Origin: Lycocorax pyrrhopterus obiensis
Lineage: Eukaryota > Chordata > Aves > Passeriformes > Paradisaeidae
Length of the DNA stretch: 64,000 bases
Reading direction: 5' to 3'
Assembly (NCBI GenBank): GCA_014706295.1
Contig: JACSVZ010000022.1
Span: 13,472,830 to 13,536,829 of the forward strand
The translations under genes were made by a program, and so were the position numbers. This document shows, piece after piece, positions 38,101-50,391 of the stretch. Below the pieces are notes generated by a model that saw nothing but the letters and a program-made list of their open reading frames with translations, did no database searches and was not told the DNA's origin. Each line of letters opens with the position of its first letter. Position 1 is the stretch's first letter.

Positions 38101-41100
38101 TCTGCCGTGGGGCTGTCCTACAAAATGAGAAAGGATGGAGAAAAAGGGTGGATCGATGAACGCTCAGCTTCTTGGATCCCACATGGTCTCTTGGTGGATT
38201 TCTTGGCTCATCAGAGAGCAAGGTCAGTGCTCTGTATTTGCACACCCATCAGGTGGTGTGTCTGCAGCCAGGCCCAGCTCAGCCTTGGCAGCCAGAACTT
38301 TTTAGCAGATCTGAGGACCTTAAAACATTGCCTTGCACTGAAACCCAATGAATATCTGCCTATGTGAGCTGCTCTGCTGAGCAAAATCCTTTAAAAAAGG
38401 AGGTGGAACTTCTGGGGAGAGGATTAGTGCCTTTTGTGAACTGTGTTTGTGTGCAGGGTGCTGGTTTATTCACAACATTCCCCGAGAAGTGCTTTAAATC
38501 AAGACTCAAAAGCCGAAAGGGTATCAAAGCTGTACAGGAACTGATTACTACTATAAATTTTGCTGAAACAAGCTGATGCTTTGCTGATTCTTTGGTCTTT
38601 TTCTGGTAAAAATATGTCAGTGTTAACTCACAGCATTGACTTCTCTGTATTTTTCATTTTTGTTCCATGAGATTATTTTTAGCTGCTGTGCATTAGCTTT
38701 GCTTCAGAAAAATATTGAGGTAGAGATTGCAGGTTCTTCCTGAAAAAAACAAATGATTTATTGATAGATATAAAACAAGACCTGTATATCCATAAAATTA
38801 TTGTCATGTGACCCCTTTCCCTCCCTTTTTGAATGGAGTCGAGGCAGATGTTAGAGACAGATGTGAATTTCTCAGGAGAGAAAGGAATATCACAGGTAAA
38901 TCAGCTTTATACCAGAAAACCTGATAGAAATGAGGATAACAGCTATAAAATAAGTAAACTCTTACCAGGAGAAGGAACCATTTTCAATTTTAGGAGAAGT
39001 GGCCAAAGTACCCAAAGGAACTTTGTATGAGTTGTTTATATTATAGAATAATTTCTGAGCTCCAAACAATGGTAAGGAACAGCAGCTCTCCAAAATGTCC
39101 TCTAGAGAGAGCAGCAGAAATGCAAAATTCAAATGCCATGAGCAGGGTCAGGTGAAAGTCCAGAAACAGTGTGATTCTTCTGACATTTACATTTCGTAGG
39201 CATGCATTTACATATTTAGCAATAAATTTAGAGTGGTCTCCAATCTCCCTGGGAAGTTTTTGAGTTTAGCAAGTAGTAGCTTCACCGCCAGAAATCCTGG
39301 CCCCTCTGCAATCATCCTCAGGCTTTCCAAGATTTAATCAGTGTATTTCATCTTTAATATCTTTCTTGTGATGCAAGAATTTTACAGTTCTTTGCAATAT
39401 TTGCCAAGTGTTGAAATCTGTTTTCCCAAGGCCAGGTCTGTGTGGTGGCATCAGTCTGGCTGGGTTGTCCCTCTGCCTTCCCCACTGTTCATGCACTTCT
39501 TTTATTTTAACAGACAAATCCAACTGTAAGCAAATTTTCTGAGCTGCTGAAATCTTACTGTTGTATCTCCAAGAAAATATCACAAATTCAGTAGCAGTGA
39601 CCTCAGTTCTTCAGCTAAACTTCACATTCTCTGAGAGCCATTTTCTTTGTATTCTGTCAGCTGTAAATTTGGCCTTGGATCTTGCTATGTACAATTAACT
39701 CTGGTTTTTGACATCACCATTTATGAACATGTCGGATTCAAAGAGTGAAAATGTTCAATTTTCAGCTCCTTTTGTCCTGTTTATGCACAGCCTGGGTCAG
39801 ACACTGCTCCCACAGTCCCAAGAGCAAACATGGAGGTCTTCCAAAAGGATGGTCCCACCTATCCAGCTGCCTCCTACCGGGAAATTAATCTGAATTTTTC
39901 CCACTTGTTCCTGGCTGGACCAGGAAGGATGTTCAATATCAATGTCTTCATTTAGGAGACACGAGTCACACACACACTGTGAACCCTGCCATGGACTGTT
40001 TTACCTCCAGCAATTATTTGGAAAAAACAAATACAACTACTTGTATTTAAAGAACAATCGAGGGAAAAATCTGAAAATGTGGCTTTGTATTACTTAGAGA
40101 CTAAGATTTCTCAGTGTTAGTCGGATTCACTAAAACTTGTTTAAATATTAGACATAACTCCCACAGTGGTAGAAATGGATAAGGATCTTCAAAACCTCAG
40201 TTTAAACCTGCAGGAAGCTTTCTGTTAAGGAAAAATAGGGATGATATATTTGTAATATAAATGAAGCAGTGGGTAGGCTTTCCCCCCATAGAACGTGTAC
40301 ACCTTGTTCATTATTCTGCTAACTACAGACCAAATATTGATTGCAATTTGAAATAAAATACAAAATGTCATTTATGCCAAGCATCATAAAAAACCTGATA
40401 TCCTCTCATCTCTCAGAGTTTGTGAAGAATGGAGACAATAGCATTTCCTTACAGAAACTATAAAGAATTTAAAGAGTAGGATCAATATTGTAAGAGGAAC
40501 TTCTCCATGTACATATCCAGCTGAATTCCCAGCAATATTAAAGGAAAATATTTGTGTTGAACTCCCTGCCTAGGGCTTTAAACTGCTGTATACTATCATG
40601 CATTACGGCCTGTATTAATTATCTAATTGAGACATTTATATGGTCATCAGGCAAGTGGGGACCTGGAGAGAAATCCCTAATTAAGACTTTGGAGTTTGAT
40701 AAGAGGCTGCTACAGCGCGGTGATAAAACACTATTTTTGTCTTATCTTATGAATGTGTCAGGGCAGATTATGTTAAATGCTACCTACATGCATAATCAGA
40801 TGACATATCTCTGGCAAGGCCCGCAGATAACAGTCTGCAAATGCACATTTATTATTTTACAGTTCAGACTGTTAAAAGGAGAACAAAACTTGTAGATCCA
40901 AAAGTACAGCAAGTCCCCGGCGAGTCACGCCACGGGTGTTTTGCTCGGGGTTTGGGGCCAGAGTGTTTGGGGTGTGATGAAAGGCAGAGCAGCTGGAAGC
41001 CAGCACCTGGAACCATCCTGTTGGCTCTGCATTGCTGAACTCTCCAGGCACTCCCTTCCCGCTCCCTGACACGCTTGGTGTTGGTGGGTGGATTACAGGC

Positions 41101-41602
41101 ATCGGGAATTCAATTATGCCAGAGGAATCCCTGTCCCAGTGCTCCGTTTAACCTTTGTTACCTTCCCAGGGAGAGGGGAGCAGGCAGGGACCCGGCCATT
41201 CAACACTCCACATCTCATTTCATTCACAGTGCACTCCCCGTTTCTTGGCGTTATGAGTTTGTTGTGAATGCTGAATATGTAAAGCAAAAATACCAGCAGT
41301 GAAGATTTTTTTTTTCTTGACAAGTTTTCTGGGAAAATTCAGAGCTGCTCTATTTTTTGCACGCAGCCTCCCCATCCTTCTTCTCTCTCATCTGCAGGGT
41401 TGACTCAAACAATAGCATTCACTTCAGGATCTCTTTCCTCATTAGGTGCTTTGAGATCTCCTGGAGGATGGTCAGCTCTACCACCAAAGCAAAAGAAAGC
41501 AAATTCAGAGAACAAAACATACATGACAACTGTTTTTGATATTTTACCTCTTGCCATCATCCAACAGTGCTGATATCAGTGGCAAATCTCCTGCCATATC
41601 TT
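29110..41602. other. Intergenic region upstream of CDH4, block 1
   Basis: No gene was recognised. The sequence is AT-rich, with poly(T) at 32699-32714 and a short TG run at 33939-33952. A GC-richer stretch at about 36280-36710 holds a 127-codon frame without homology. AT-rich stretches with POU- and homeodomain-type motifs occur near 34240-35480 and 40550-40860. No CR1 copy could be identified with confidence in this block. Confidence 0.6.
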
Positions 41603-41631
41603 CCATCGTTGGAGTCTCGCTCCAACGATGG
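41603..41631. repeat. Perfect 12 bp inverted repeat (hairpin) followed by AT-rich DNA
   Basis: CCATCGTTGGAG (41603-41614) and CTCCAACGATGG (41620-41631) are exact reverse complements around the loop TCTCG. The two CG dinucleotides in the arms have survived in an otherwise CG-poor region. Immediately to the right is an AT-rich tract (41640-41720) and an AC repeat. Confidence 0.95.
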
Positions 41632-41720
41632 GAGGAAATGTTTACAAGGTTTATTTATATGCATATATTCATATAAATAAATATAAAATGTGTATATGCA
41701 CTATAAAACTGTACATTTAT

Positions 41721-41732
41721 ACACACACACAC
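41721..41732. repeat. (AC)6 dinucleotide repeat
   Basis: Six AC units at the end of the AT-rich tract that follows the hairpin at 41603-41631. Confidence 0.95.
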
Positions 41733-44700
41733 TAAATTTAACACCGCAATTATAATTTGGGCTTATTCAAAACCTGCGTTTTAAAACTTCCACAACCTTC
41801 TACCTGGATAATATCTTTTTTCGTTTTCTGCTATTTACAGGCATGCATAATACAAACTGACAAGTGCTAGAGCTGCGGAAAAGAGGCGAGAAACAAGGAC
41901 CAAAGGTCCTTGCTAAGTAGCAGGATGAAAGATGGCTTAGTGTAATTTTGCAGAAGGATTCAGTTTTACAGATTTCCAAACAAGAAATGTGGATATTAAT
42001 GGAGGTTTGCAAAGAGCAAACTCAGTAACAGCCCTAGTCAATTAAAAGTACATAAAGTATTAATGTGTTGTACCCTGGTTTGTGTTTAAGGGGCTGTGGA
42101 GACTAATGTTTAAATCCCAGGAGAAAAAGCCCAATCCTGTGCTCAAACCCTGTATTTGGAGCTGTCATCCATTACCAAACATCACTTCATTAAGATGCAA
42201 AAGGTTTCTACATGTTTCCCAAAACATTGATTAGGTTCAAGGATTTAGGAGAGCTGAGTTTAGCCAGTCCCTGTCTCCCAGAAGCTCAGGGAGAGCTCAG
42301 CTCTGTCCTCTCAGCTCGGTGTCTCCTTCTCCCTGTGCAAACAGGGGCTGCTGGGCTGCGAGGTGGCATCAGGATAAATCCATCAGATTCCGAAGGACTG
42401 GCTGCTGCCATAACTAGGATCACTGAGGGCTGGAGCTCCTGATGTGCTCCAGGTCCACTGCTCTGTCCCCTGAGATCTTGAGAAGAATGGCAGATTAATT
42501 GGAAGCACAATAGAATAACTGTTCGAACGCTGCACACACCTGGTTGAGGTGCAAGCCAGGAGCTTCCCAGAGTGATGGCCCAGGCGTGGAAAAGACCTGG
42601 CCACAACAACTGGCACATATCTGATTTCCAGCTTTGAAGGAAAAGAAGAAAATCAACCACTTGTGAAAACTTTCTAAGCCCTCTGCATCTTGTTTAACCT
42701 GATCGCTGCATGTCTCCATAGGTGATGGAATGAACACGACCCAACAAAGCCTCTGGGGGTTTGATTAATGGAGTGCCCCAAAGTAAAATAGTTATTCTGA
42801 AAAGCTGAGGAGAAATGCAAACTTTTAATAACATTTTCAAATTATTTAATCATACAATCAGGCCTAACCTTGTTCAATATGAAACTTCATTACCGCCTGG
42901 AATGTTAATACGGAGTTCCAAAAGCATCATAAATTACTGGTTTCTTCAATGATGCATGGGCCTGTCCTGCTGTGGCCAACTGCAATTTTAATATTTTCTT
43001 AAGAAATGGAGAATTAGCAAATAATGGCATGATCCTGAAATTACTGTTCTAGGGATCACAGTTTATTATTTGGCTAAAAAGCATAAAGACATTAGTCACT
43101 TCCATAAATAAATGATGTAGCTACTCCTTTTTTGAGGGGGGAGTGAAAACCCTAAATTCTTATTTTTGAATAGATCCATTAATCATCAATTCAACTGACC
43201 TACCTTTCTGCAACATGACAGCTCTGACAGTCAATGAAGGAATTACAACGTGTAACTGGCAATTTTACCATCAGAAACATTAGTTTGTATACAGCTAGTA
43301 CCTTGTAACAACTTAAAAATGGTGTTTACTGTTTGAAAAGGGCAAAATAAAACCACTTGCAATATTGACTGACAGAGATCCTTTTGTGGTGCTTATTATT
43401 TAACAACAGAATAAGAAAAGTGAGTGGACTTTTTAAATGGCTTGAAAATTAAGGGAAACTGAGAGGCCACTGCACTTTTAGCTCAAAAATGCATTTTGTA
43501 AGTGACCTGCAATAACTGTTTGGAATAAAGAAGATTATTGCTAGAATCTCGGTGGTCTTCAGGAATAGTCCAGTTCAGTCCCCCAATTGGTTCTGTAGAT
43601 TTCAATAGGATTGGATTGAAATATAATGTTCTGTACTTAATCACTTATCAAAGCATCATAAAAAGTTGGAGTGGTTGTGCTGTGGGTCAGACACTGGCCC
43701 AGGAAACCTTTCCTTTCATGTATTAACACCTGTCTTTGCTGAGGTCTGAGGGTCCTTGTTGTGCAGGGTATTGCAAAGATGAGCTGTCTGCTGTCAGCCC
43801 TGAAAAACAACAGCACAGGCCTGGAAATAAAGCTAATCAAACATTCTGCAGCAATTAAAAAATAAAATTGCATTTTTTTTTCATATGATTTTCCTATAAT
43901 GAACAGCATGGAAATGTAGAGATTCAAGGAGCTCCAACGCTCAATTAATTCAAGTTCGATTATCATTATGGCCAGCACTATGAACCTTTCCACCATCCCT
44001 TTCCCCCCACCTAAATCTCTGTTTGTAACCTCTTCTGCATTCTTTTAAATCTGTATCAGGTTCATTCTAAAAGCATTTAATGTGAATAAAACACACACAA
44101 GACAGTTCAGCTTTTTTTCTATGATGCTCATGCAAGGCTTTACTTGCCAAGAGGCAGAAATACTGAGCAATATTGTGCACAAATCTATAATTTCCTCTAC
44201 AATAACCTCAGTTTGCTTCTTTTTTTTTTTTTTTAAATTTCTCTTGGCCGTGAGGCAACATCAGGAGTTTTCATGGGCAACCCATTGCCCAGAACTAATT
44301 GGTTGGAAAGCACAGTAAGCAAAGAATTTCATTGTTTTCAACCACAATATTAAACAACTATTTAGCAGAGGGAGAGAATAATGGAGAATAATTATTAACT
44401 GAAGAAAATATTCAGAACACATGGTGAAACAAACAATTAGGCCCAATTGTGGCAGTTCTGTGAATGTTTTACGCTGCCTGTAATGAACTCCCATTTGAAA
44501 GCTCAGTTTTACACTGGGCAATGGTTCAAAACCTAGAGACACATCAGTCCCAGGCAGGAGCTCAGAGAGAAGTGCCAGACTGTAACTGACTGACAGCACT
44601 TCCCACTGCAATCTGGGGTTGTCTTCGAGAACTTCTATTCAGCTCTGCTTCAAATCAAACTTCATTTAACTAAGGAATTCTAGCAAGGTCACAAAGCAAG

Positions 44701-47700
44701 AGAGGCTGCCTGCAGACACCAGCGATCCTTTAGTCTGTTGTACAATCACACATGGGACATTTACAGAGCAGAAATGCCAGATACCTTCTGTGGCAACAAC
44801 CTCATCAGACAGAACTGCCACAACATCCAAAGTGTTGAATTTGCAGCTACTGAGCCATGGCACAGTCTGTTTGCAAAGTCCACTACTCAACAGTGTGGCT
44901 GTGCACTCACATTTATCTTAGAGCAAAAATATAACTGGAAGAACTGATAGAGGGGAAAATACAACTGGACAGTGCACTGGCAATTACAGAGCTGAGAATT
45001 AAAGCTACTGAGGAAAAAAAATGTGTTTTGGTGATGAAAGCCATCTCTAGAGTTACTATTAAGATGAAATTTATTGCCTCTGCTTAAGATCTGTTTTATA
45101 TTTATTCATTCTGATAAAAAATTATATCCTGGATCCAAAGCTTCAGCTTCCAAAGTTGCAGAATGAATGTTAATTAAATATTTGATATAAAGCCTTTCAA
45201 AAACCCACAAAAATTACTCAGTTTACTTAAAACAGGACCAGCAAAATACAAAGTGTGGTATCAGATCCCATAATGAGGTCTTTCGGTTCCCTTGAACTCC
45301 CTGCATTTAATGTGAAATATAAAGGACTGACTTTTATATTTGTTTCCCTCTGGTATAAACAGACTGTGTAATGAGCTGCTGTGTGATAGAAGCTGAATGT
45401 CACTCAGAAGGCAACACATCCCCAGCACACTGGTGGCTTTGCCCCTCTTAATCTTCACCTTATATCTGAGATGTTCTTTCCCTTTTTCATGGATGCTCAT
45501 TATGTATCTGTTACTCATCCACTTTGCCGGATTCGAATAAGTATGGACATCTAGATATGACATAATCTACCAAAAACTACTAGAGGAGTGAATATTATTT
45601 GCTGAAAAGCCTCATGCTCCTGAACAGCTTGTCAGTCTGCTCGCTCCTCAGAGGTCTGTTTCCCCATTAGTGCACATTTCCTCAGCTGAAGATTTAAAGG
45701 GGTTTTTTTTTCCCCCACTGTCACAATAAAAAAAGAGGAAAACAAAGCAGGTGGTGTCTTTCTAAAGTCCAAGTGTTTTTTAATGAACGTTCTCTATTTC
45801 TTCAAGTGCAGAAATTTCAATTCTGATTAAAATGAAAAAATGACAAGCCATTACAGACAGACCTCCATTCTCCAAAGGCTCCCCTCTGAATACACAATAT
45901 GTTTTCCTATATAATGCATGCACCATATTTCAATATTAATTATAGGAAGGTCTCTTTGGGGTCACATGCTAATTATATCTATTTAGAATTTATCATGCTA
46001 CTTCCAATATAATGTGCTGTCATTGTGTCCTGTTGTTTTTCCTTGCCTGAGGCAGAAGGAAGCTACAATAAACCTGAAAATGCAGGCAAGAAATGTTCAT
46101 TTTAAAACATATGGGGTGAAAGCCGCACGAAGGGCCGTGCCCAGTGCTCATTGAAATCAACAGGAATCATTATGTCAACCTCAAGGGAAAATGATTTGAA
46201 CCTGTTAAACATGTACAGTTCTATCTGAGGAGCTCCGTGCATCTCTCGGTGTAATGAAATGGTTGTGCCACAACCGACTGTAAATAATCAGGGAAGCATC
46301 CAGCATCGTGCCAGGGAGGATACGCACAGAGGAGTTTGAGCTCTCCTGATTCCGAGGGGGTTAGACTGGTACTAAATGGCCACAAGATAAAGAAGAATCA
46401 AAGCCTCTGCTCCAAATCATCTCGAGTGTGTTTGATTTGTTCATCTATAGTATTGTGTGATCACTGGGTCTGTGCAGGAGGCACTGACAGTGGGGGTTTG
46501 TTCACTAACCACTGTATTACAGTCCTGCATTCAAATACCTCACGTTTAAAAAATTCTGCCTCATTACAAGCACTGAAATATCAGCACATTTGCTGATAAA
46601 CACTCACTGTGTTTATAATTTTCTTTTATAATGGCTGGTATAAGCCTGTCTGCATTATCAACCCAAGGCATCTTCTCTGTGTGAGGAATCCTCGAAGTTC
46701 CCTGCACAAATCACAATCATAGTTAAGTGGTGCCTCCTTTATGCCACCACCTTATGAACACAGAGCCAAATTTCCAGCAGGCAGCCTTGCCACCTATGTA
46801 CAGTTATTAATGCTGAAGATTTGCATCTGCGTTCAAGAAATAGGCGCCTGCAGGATTAAACATGGATAACACAGAAAAAATCCAGGCACAGAGATAAACA
46901 TCTTGTCCTAAATTATGCCTCTCGTGTTTCCTAGCCTTCTAAATTGTTAGTGCCACATTACCAGGCAGCAATGACACAAATCAGACAGTCAGTGACTCAA
47001 CAGGCAGGAGATTACCTCATCCAAATTTCCACGCATCCTTTCAACCCGGTTGCTGCCAATGTTGGTCCTTTTACCTTCTGTGCCTTTCCGTGTCTGCACA
47101 AGGACTTTTCTAAACACACCTCTCGGTATATTTGTGGTGCCTGTAAGTAGCCTGGCTCCTAGAAATAAGGCTCACAAGATACAAACATGCAATGACAGTT
47201 ACATGTCTATATCTCACTGTGGTTGCCTTTTGCTTTTTTAGTCTCTAATGAGATGTTTTCAGAATAAGAAAAATGGTAACGTCCAGCCCACTAACTATGT
47301 ATTTTTTTATTGATAGGTCTCAGCACAGAGCAAACCAATATTCAAGGGGAGAAAATGAATTATCTGGAGCCAAATGTAATTTTATTTTGGTAGGCCAACA
47401 ATCAATAGAAGAAATGCACAGTCATTTCAGTAATTGCCACAGCTTCATGACAAATACTTCCTAGAAACTCCTGACTAGGTGATCTCGGCATCCAGTGTTA
47501 CTGAGGGGTATCCTTAATGCAGGTTAGCTCAGATGTTCAGAGACACGTGCAAATTATGCAAGCATGTGTGCTCTTTAATTTTAATATCCAAGGTCATGAG
47601 CCAGTTTGTCTCATGTTGTGTAAAAACCTTGTAGTGGAAAACGAAGCTTAAGTGTGAGAATTTCACTTTCCTTACCTGCATGAAAGGTAGAAAAGTCAAT

Positions 47701-50353
47701 TAAGTTGGTAAAACCACATATGAAGATCTGAGGACACTTCTCCCAAGGTCTAAAGGCACAAGACCACCTTCCACGCGGATCCCTGTCACAATCAGCTGTG
47801 CCTCGTGAAGCTGCCGGGGCAGCTGTAAATCCTGCTCTGAAAACTGCTGAGAAAAACTGAGCTCCCCTCAGGGTCTGCTGCTCCCTCACCTTCTGCTCTG
47901 CTCAGCCCAGGGGACTCTGCTCAGCACAGGACACCGGGACAGGAGATGCAGCGTTCCCACCTGTACGTGAAGGAAGAGACGTTGTTACTGCAATAATGAT
48001 CTGGAGCTGGGCTGCCAAATCCATCCTTCCACAGCTGAGCTTCCAAAGGCTGGGTGGTCTGGGCTGTGTCCTGTGGCAGCAGCTCAGGGTGTACAGATGT
48101 ATTTACATTTGCAGTCTCTGATGAGGTGAGGAAGAATTCAGGCTCGGGAATGATGGGGGAGAGATGGAATGGCAGCAAGATGCTTCGCAGTTCCAAAATG
48201 TGAATGATGTGGCTGATGGAGTAAGAACTGAGTTTTAACTGGGGTCCACCGTAGTGTTTGGACTCTTTTGAAAGACTGGATACTGCTCTGCTTGTGGAGT
48301 TCATGGCATTTTGAGGGACTTTTGAAGTTCATGGGGACCTGATATTAGTCTATTTTTAAAATGCCTTCAGGGAAAAAAAGAGCAGTGGAATCACCAGTTG
48401 TGAGGGGGATTACAGAAGAAAAAAAAGTAAAAAGCATATTTTTCAAATGTATATGACTTATTAATCTACTTTCTCTGAATTTTCCACAAGAAATGAAATC
48501 GTGTTTTACTGAAATACTTTGGGATTTTTTCCCAGTGGCCATTTGTCTCAGAGTTTTCAGTTATGCAGATCAGACACTCGGGGAAACAGAGAACATCTTC
48601 ATTTCCCTTTTTGTTCTGAAACAAGAAATATTCTTTATGGCATCTGAGGGAACCTCCAAAGTATGAAAGAGACTTTAAATTATAATTTCTCCTTCAAAGA
48701 AAAGCTATTCTTTTGTATAAAGGGAAAAAAAGAAAACAAAACAACAAAACATTTGAAGAGTGTTCAATCAAAACAAACTTAGCCTTGAGTGTTGTTATGA
48801 GAATAGAAATTTCTTCTGCTAGAAATCTTTCCTACAGGTAATGTTGTCTTTTTCAAATGTAACAGGAAGTAAAGAGTAAGGTTCCTACTTGTAGCATAAT
48901 TAGCAAATCTTGGAAGAAGAAAGGGAATAAAATATTTTACACGTTTTTTCAGGGTAGGAAATGGGAAGGATAAAATAATTCTGGTTGGAAAAAAAACCCC
49001 AGCCCAGTCATAATTGTACATTAAAGAAACATTGTCGTGTACCTGTCCCTACAGGAGCAACGTGCCTGTGGTTGGTCAGACCCAAAGAAAAGACACTGAG
49101 TTCATTAATTTGAGATGAGAGTGAGAATGCCTACAAAGGAGCAGACAAAATTGTTTCCAAACCTCCTGCTGTGAACATTCAAGCTCAGGGTTACGCACAA
49201 TTCCTGACACCTAGGAAAGGAGGAGCGGCTGTTGCACAGGGACAATGGGTAAATGCAGCCAGGATGCTCAGGTTTGTTCCTTGTTCACAGCTGTCTCAGT
49301 CTGTAGTGGTGATTTTATTTGGCACAGACACCCGAAGTACTCATGGTGAAACCTTCCTTCAGTCCGATGTGACACACAGCACCTTCCCTGAACGAGTCTG
49401 CCTCCTGCACCCAGGATATGCTGCACTCAGCAACGGGAGGGACCCTCTGGAGTCTGTCCAATTCACATCCCTGCTTTGTCACAAACTCATCCTGTGTTCT
49501 AGTACAGGAATTGTGGCATCGCCTCTGTCGTCTTTCCCACACGGACCTGATCTTCCTGCTGACTTCCACATTTACTTATTCCGACTGCACACACAAAATA
49601 AATAACAAAATGTACCAAGTGTCCAAGCAGACTTGTGCCTGCAACTCTGTGGCTGCAATAACAGTGTTTAAGCTGAAACACAGCTCTGTTCTGAAAAGCC
49701 TACAGCTTTATTTTGTTTTCTCAACCCATTCTTAACTGAGGTTCCTCATTTTACGCTGTGACCACACACTACATTTGTTCTCGCTAATTAAACAGCGTGA
49801 CTAAAATGTGTATTGCAAATATAATAATCTGGCTGTTCTTTCCTGCAATGGTTGCTGTGTGTACCAAGGGATGTTAAATTAAAAAAAATCCAGTCTAGTT
49901 GTGTTTGGCCACGTGTAGCCGCATTATCTCAAAAAAGACCAAATAATGATTGATTAGCACTTATGTATTCAAAGTTTTTGTGATCTTCCATTTCTCTGCC
50001 CCCATGCTACTGAGTGTGAATTGCTTCCCTATAAGCCTGTGCATAGCAAAGTACAAGCAAATATTCTCAGAATCCATCTCTCACCCTCAGGATCCACACT
50101 TGATTTTGATATAAAATGTTATTAACTTTAGCTCCCAGTACAAAAAGTCTTGATCAATAATTGTTTCTACCTGTCTATCTTATTTCTGTGTATCTTCTAG
50201 GACACTTTTGGGCTGCTGCCAACACGTTTTGGTTTGTAAGCACATAACAGTGTATCATACACCTCAAATCTATGTGGGTTTATCTTATCTTTTCATTAGG
50301 TAGAAGATGGGGCTTTTTATCTACATAGATTAGATTAGTTTAAGGTCACCCTG
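41733..50353. other. Intergenic region upstream of CDH4, block 2
   Basis: No gene was recognised. It contains poly(T) at about 44219-44234, AT-rich stretches at about 42780-43070 and 45890-46080 that read like candidate regulatory elements, and unsupported open frames such as the minus-strand frame at 47921-48304. No transposon could be identified with confidence. Confidence 0.6.
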
Positions 50354-50391
50354 AGAAGAGGGAAGAGAAGAGGAAGAGGAAGAGGAAGAGA
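50354..50391 (+). repeat. Purine (GAAGAG)n repeat
   Basis: About 38 bp of GAAGAG-type hexamers, all purine on the plus strand, with a few variant units at the left end. Confidence 0.9.

Noticed and set aside
41395..41480. Possible CR1 fragment (GGTGCTTTGAGATCTCCTGG)
   Set aside because: The match is too short and lacks the expected order of CR1 blocks.
49171..49605. 144-codon plus-strand frame
   Set aside because: No homology or domain that I recognise, and overlapping frames on both strands are equally open.
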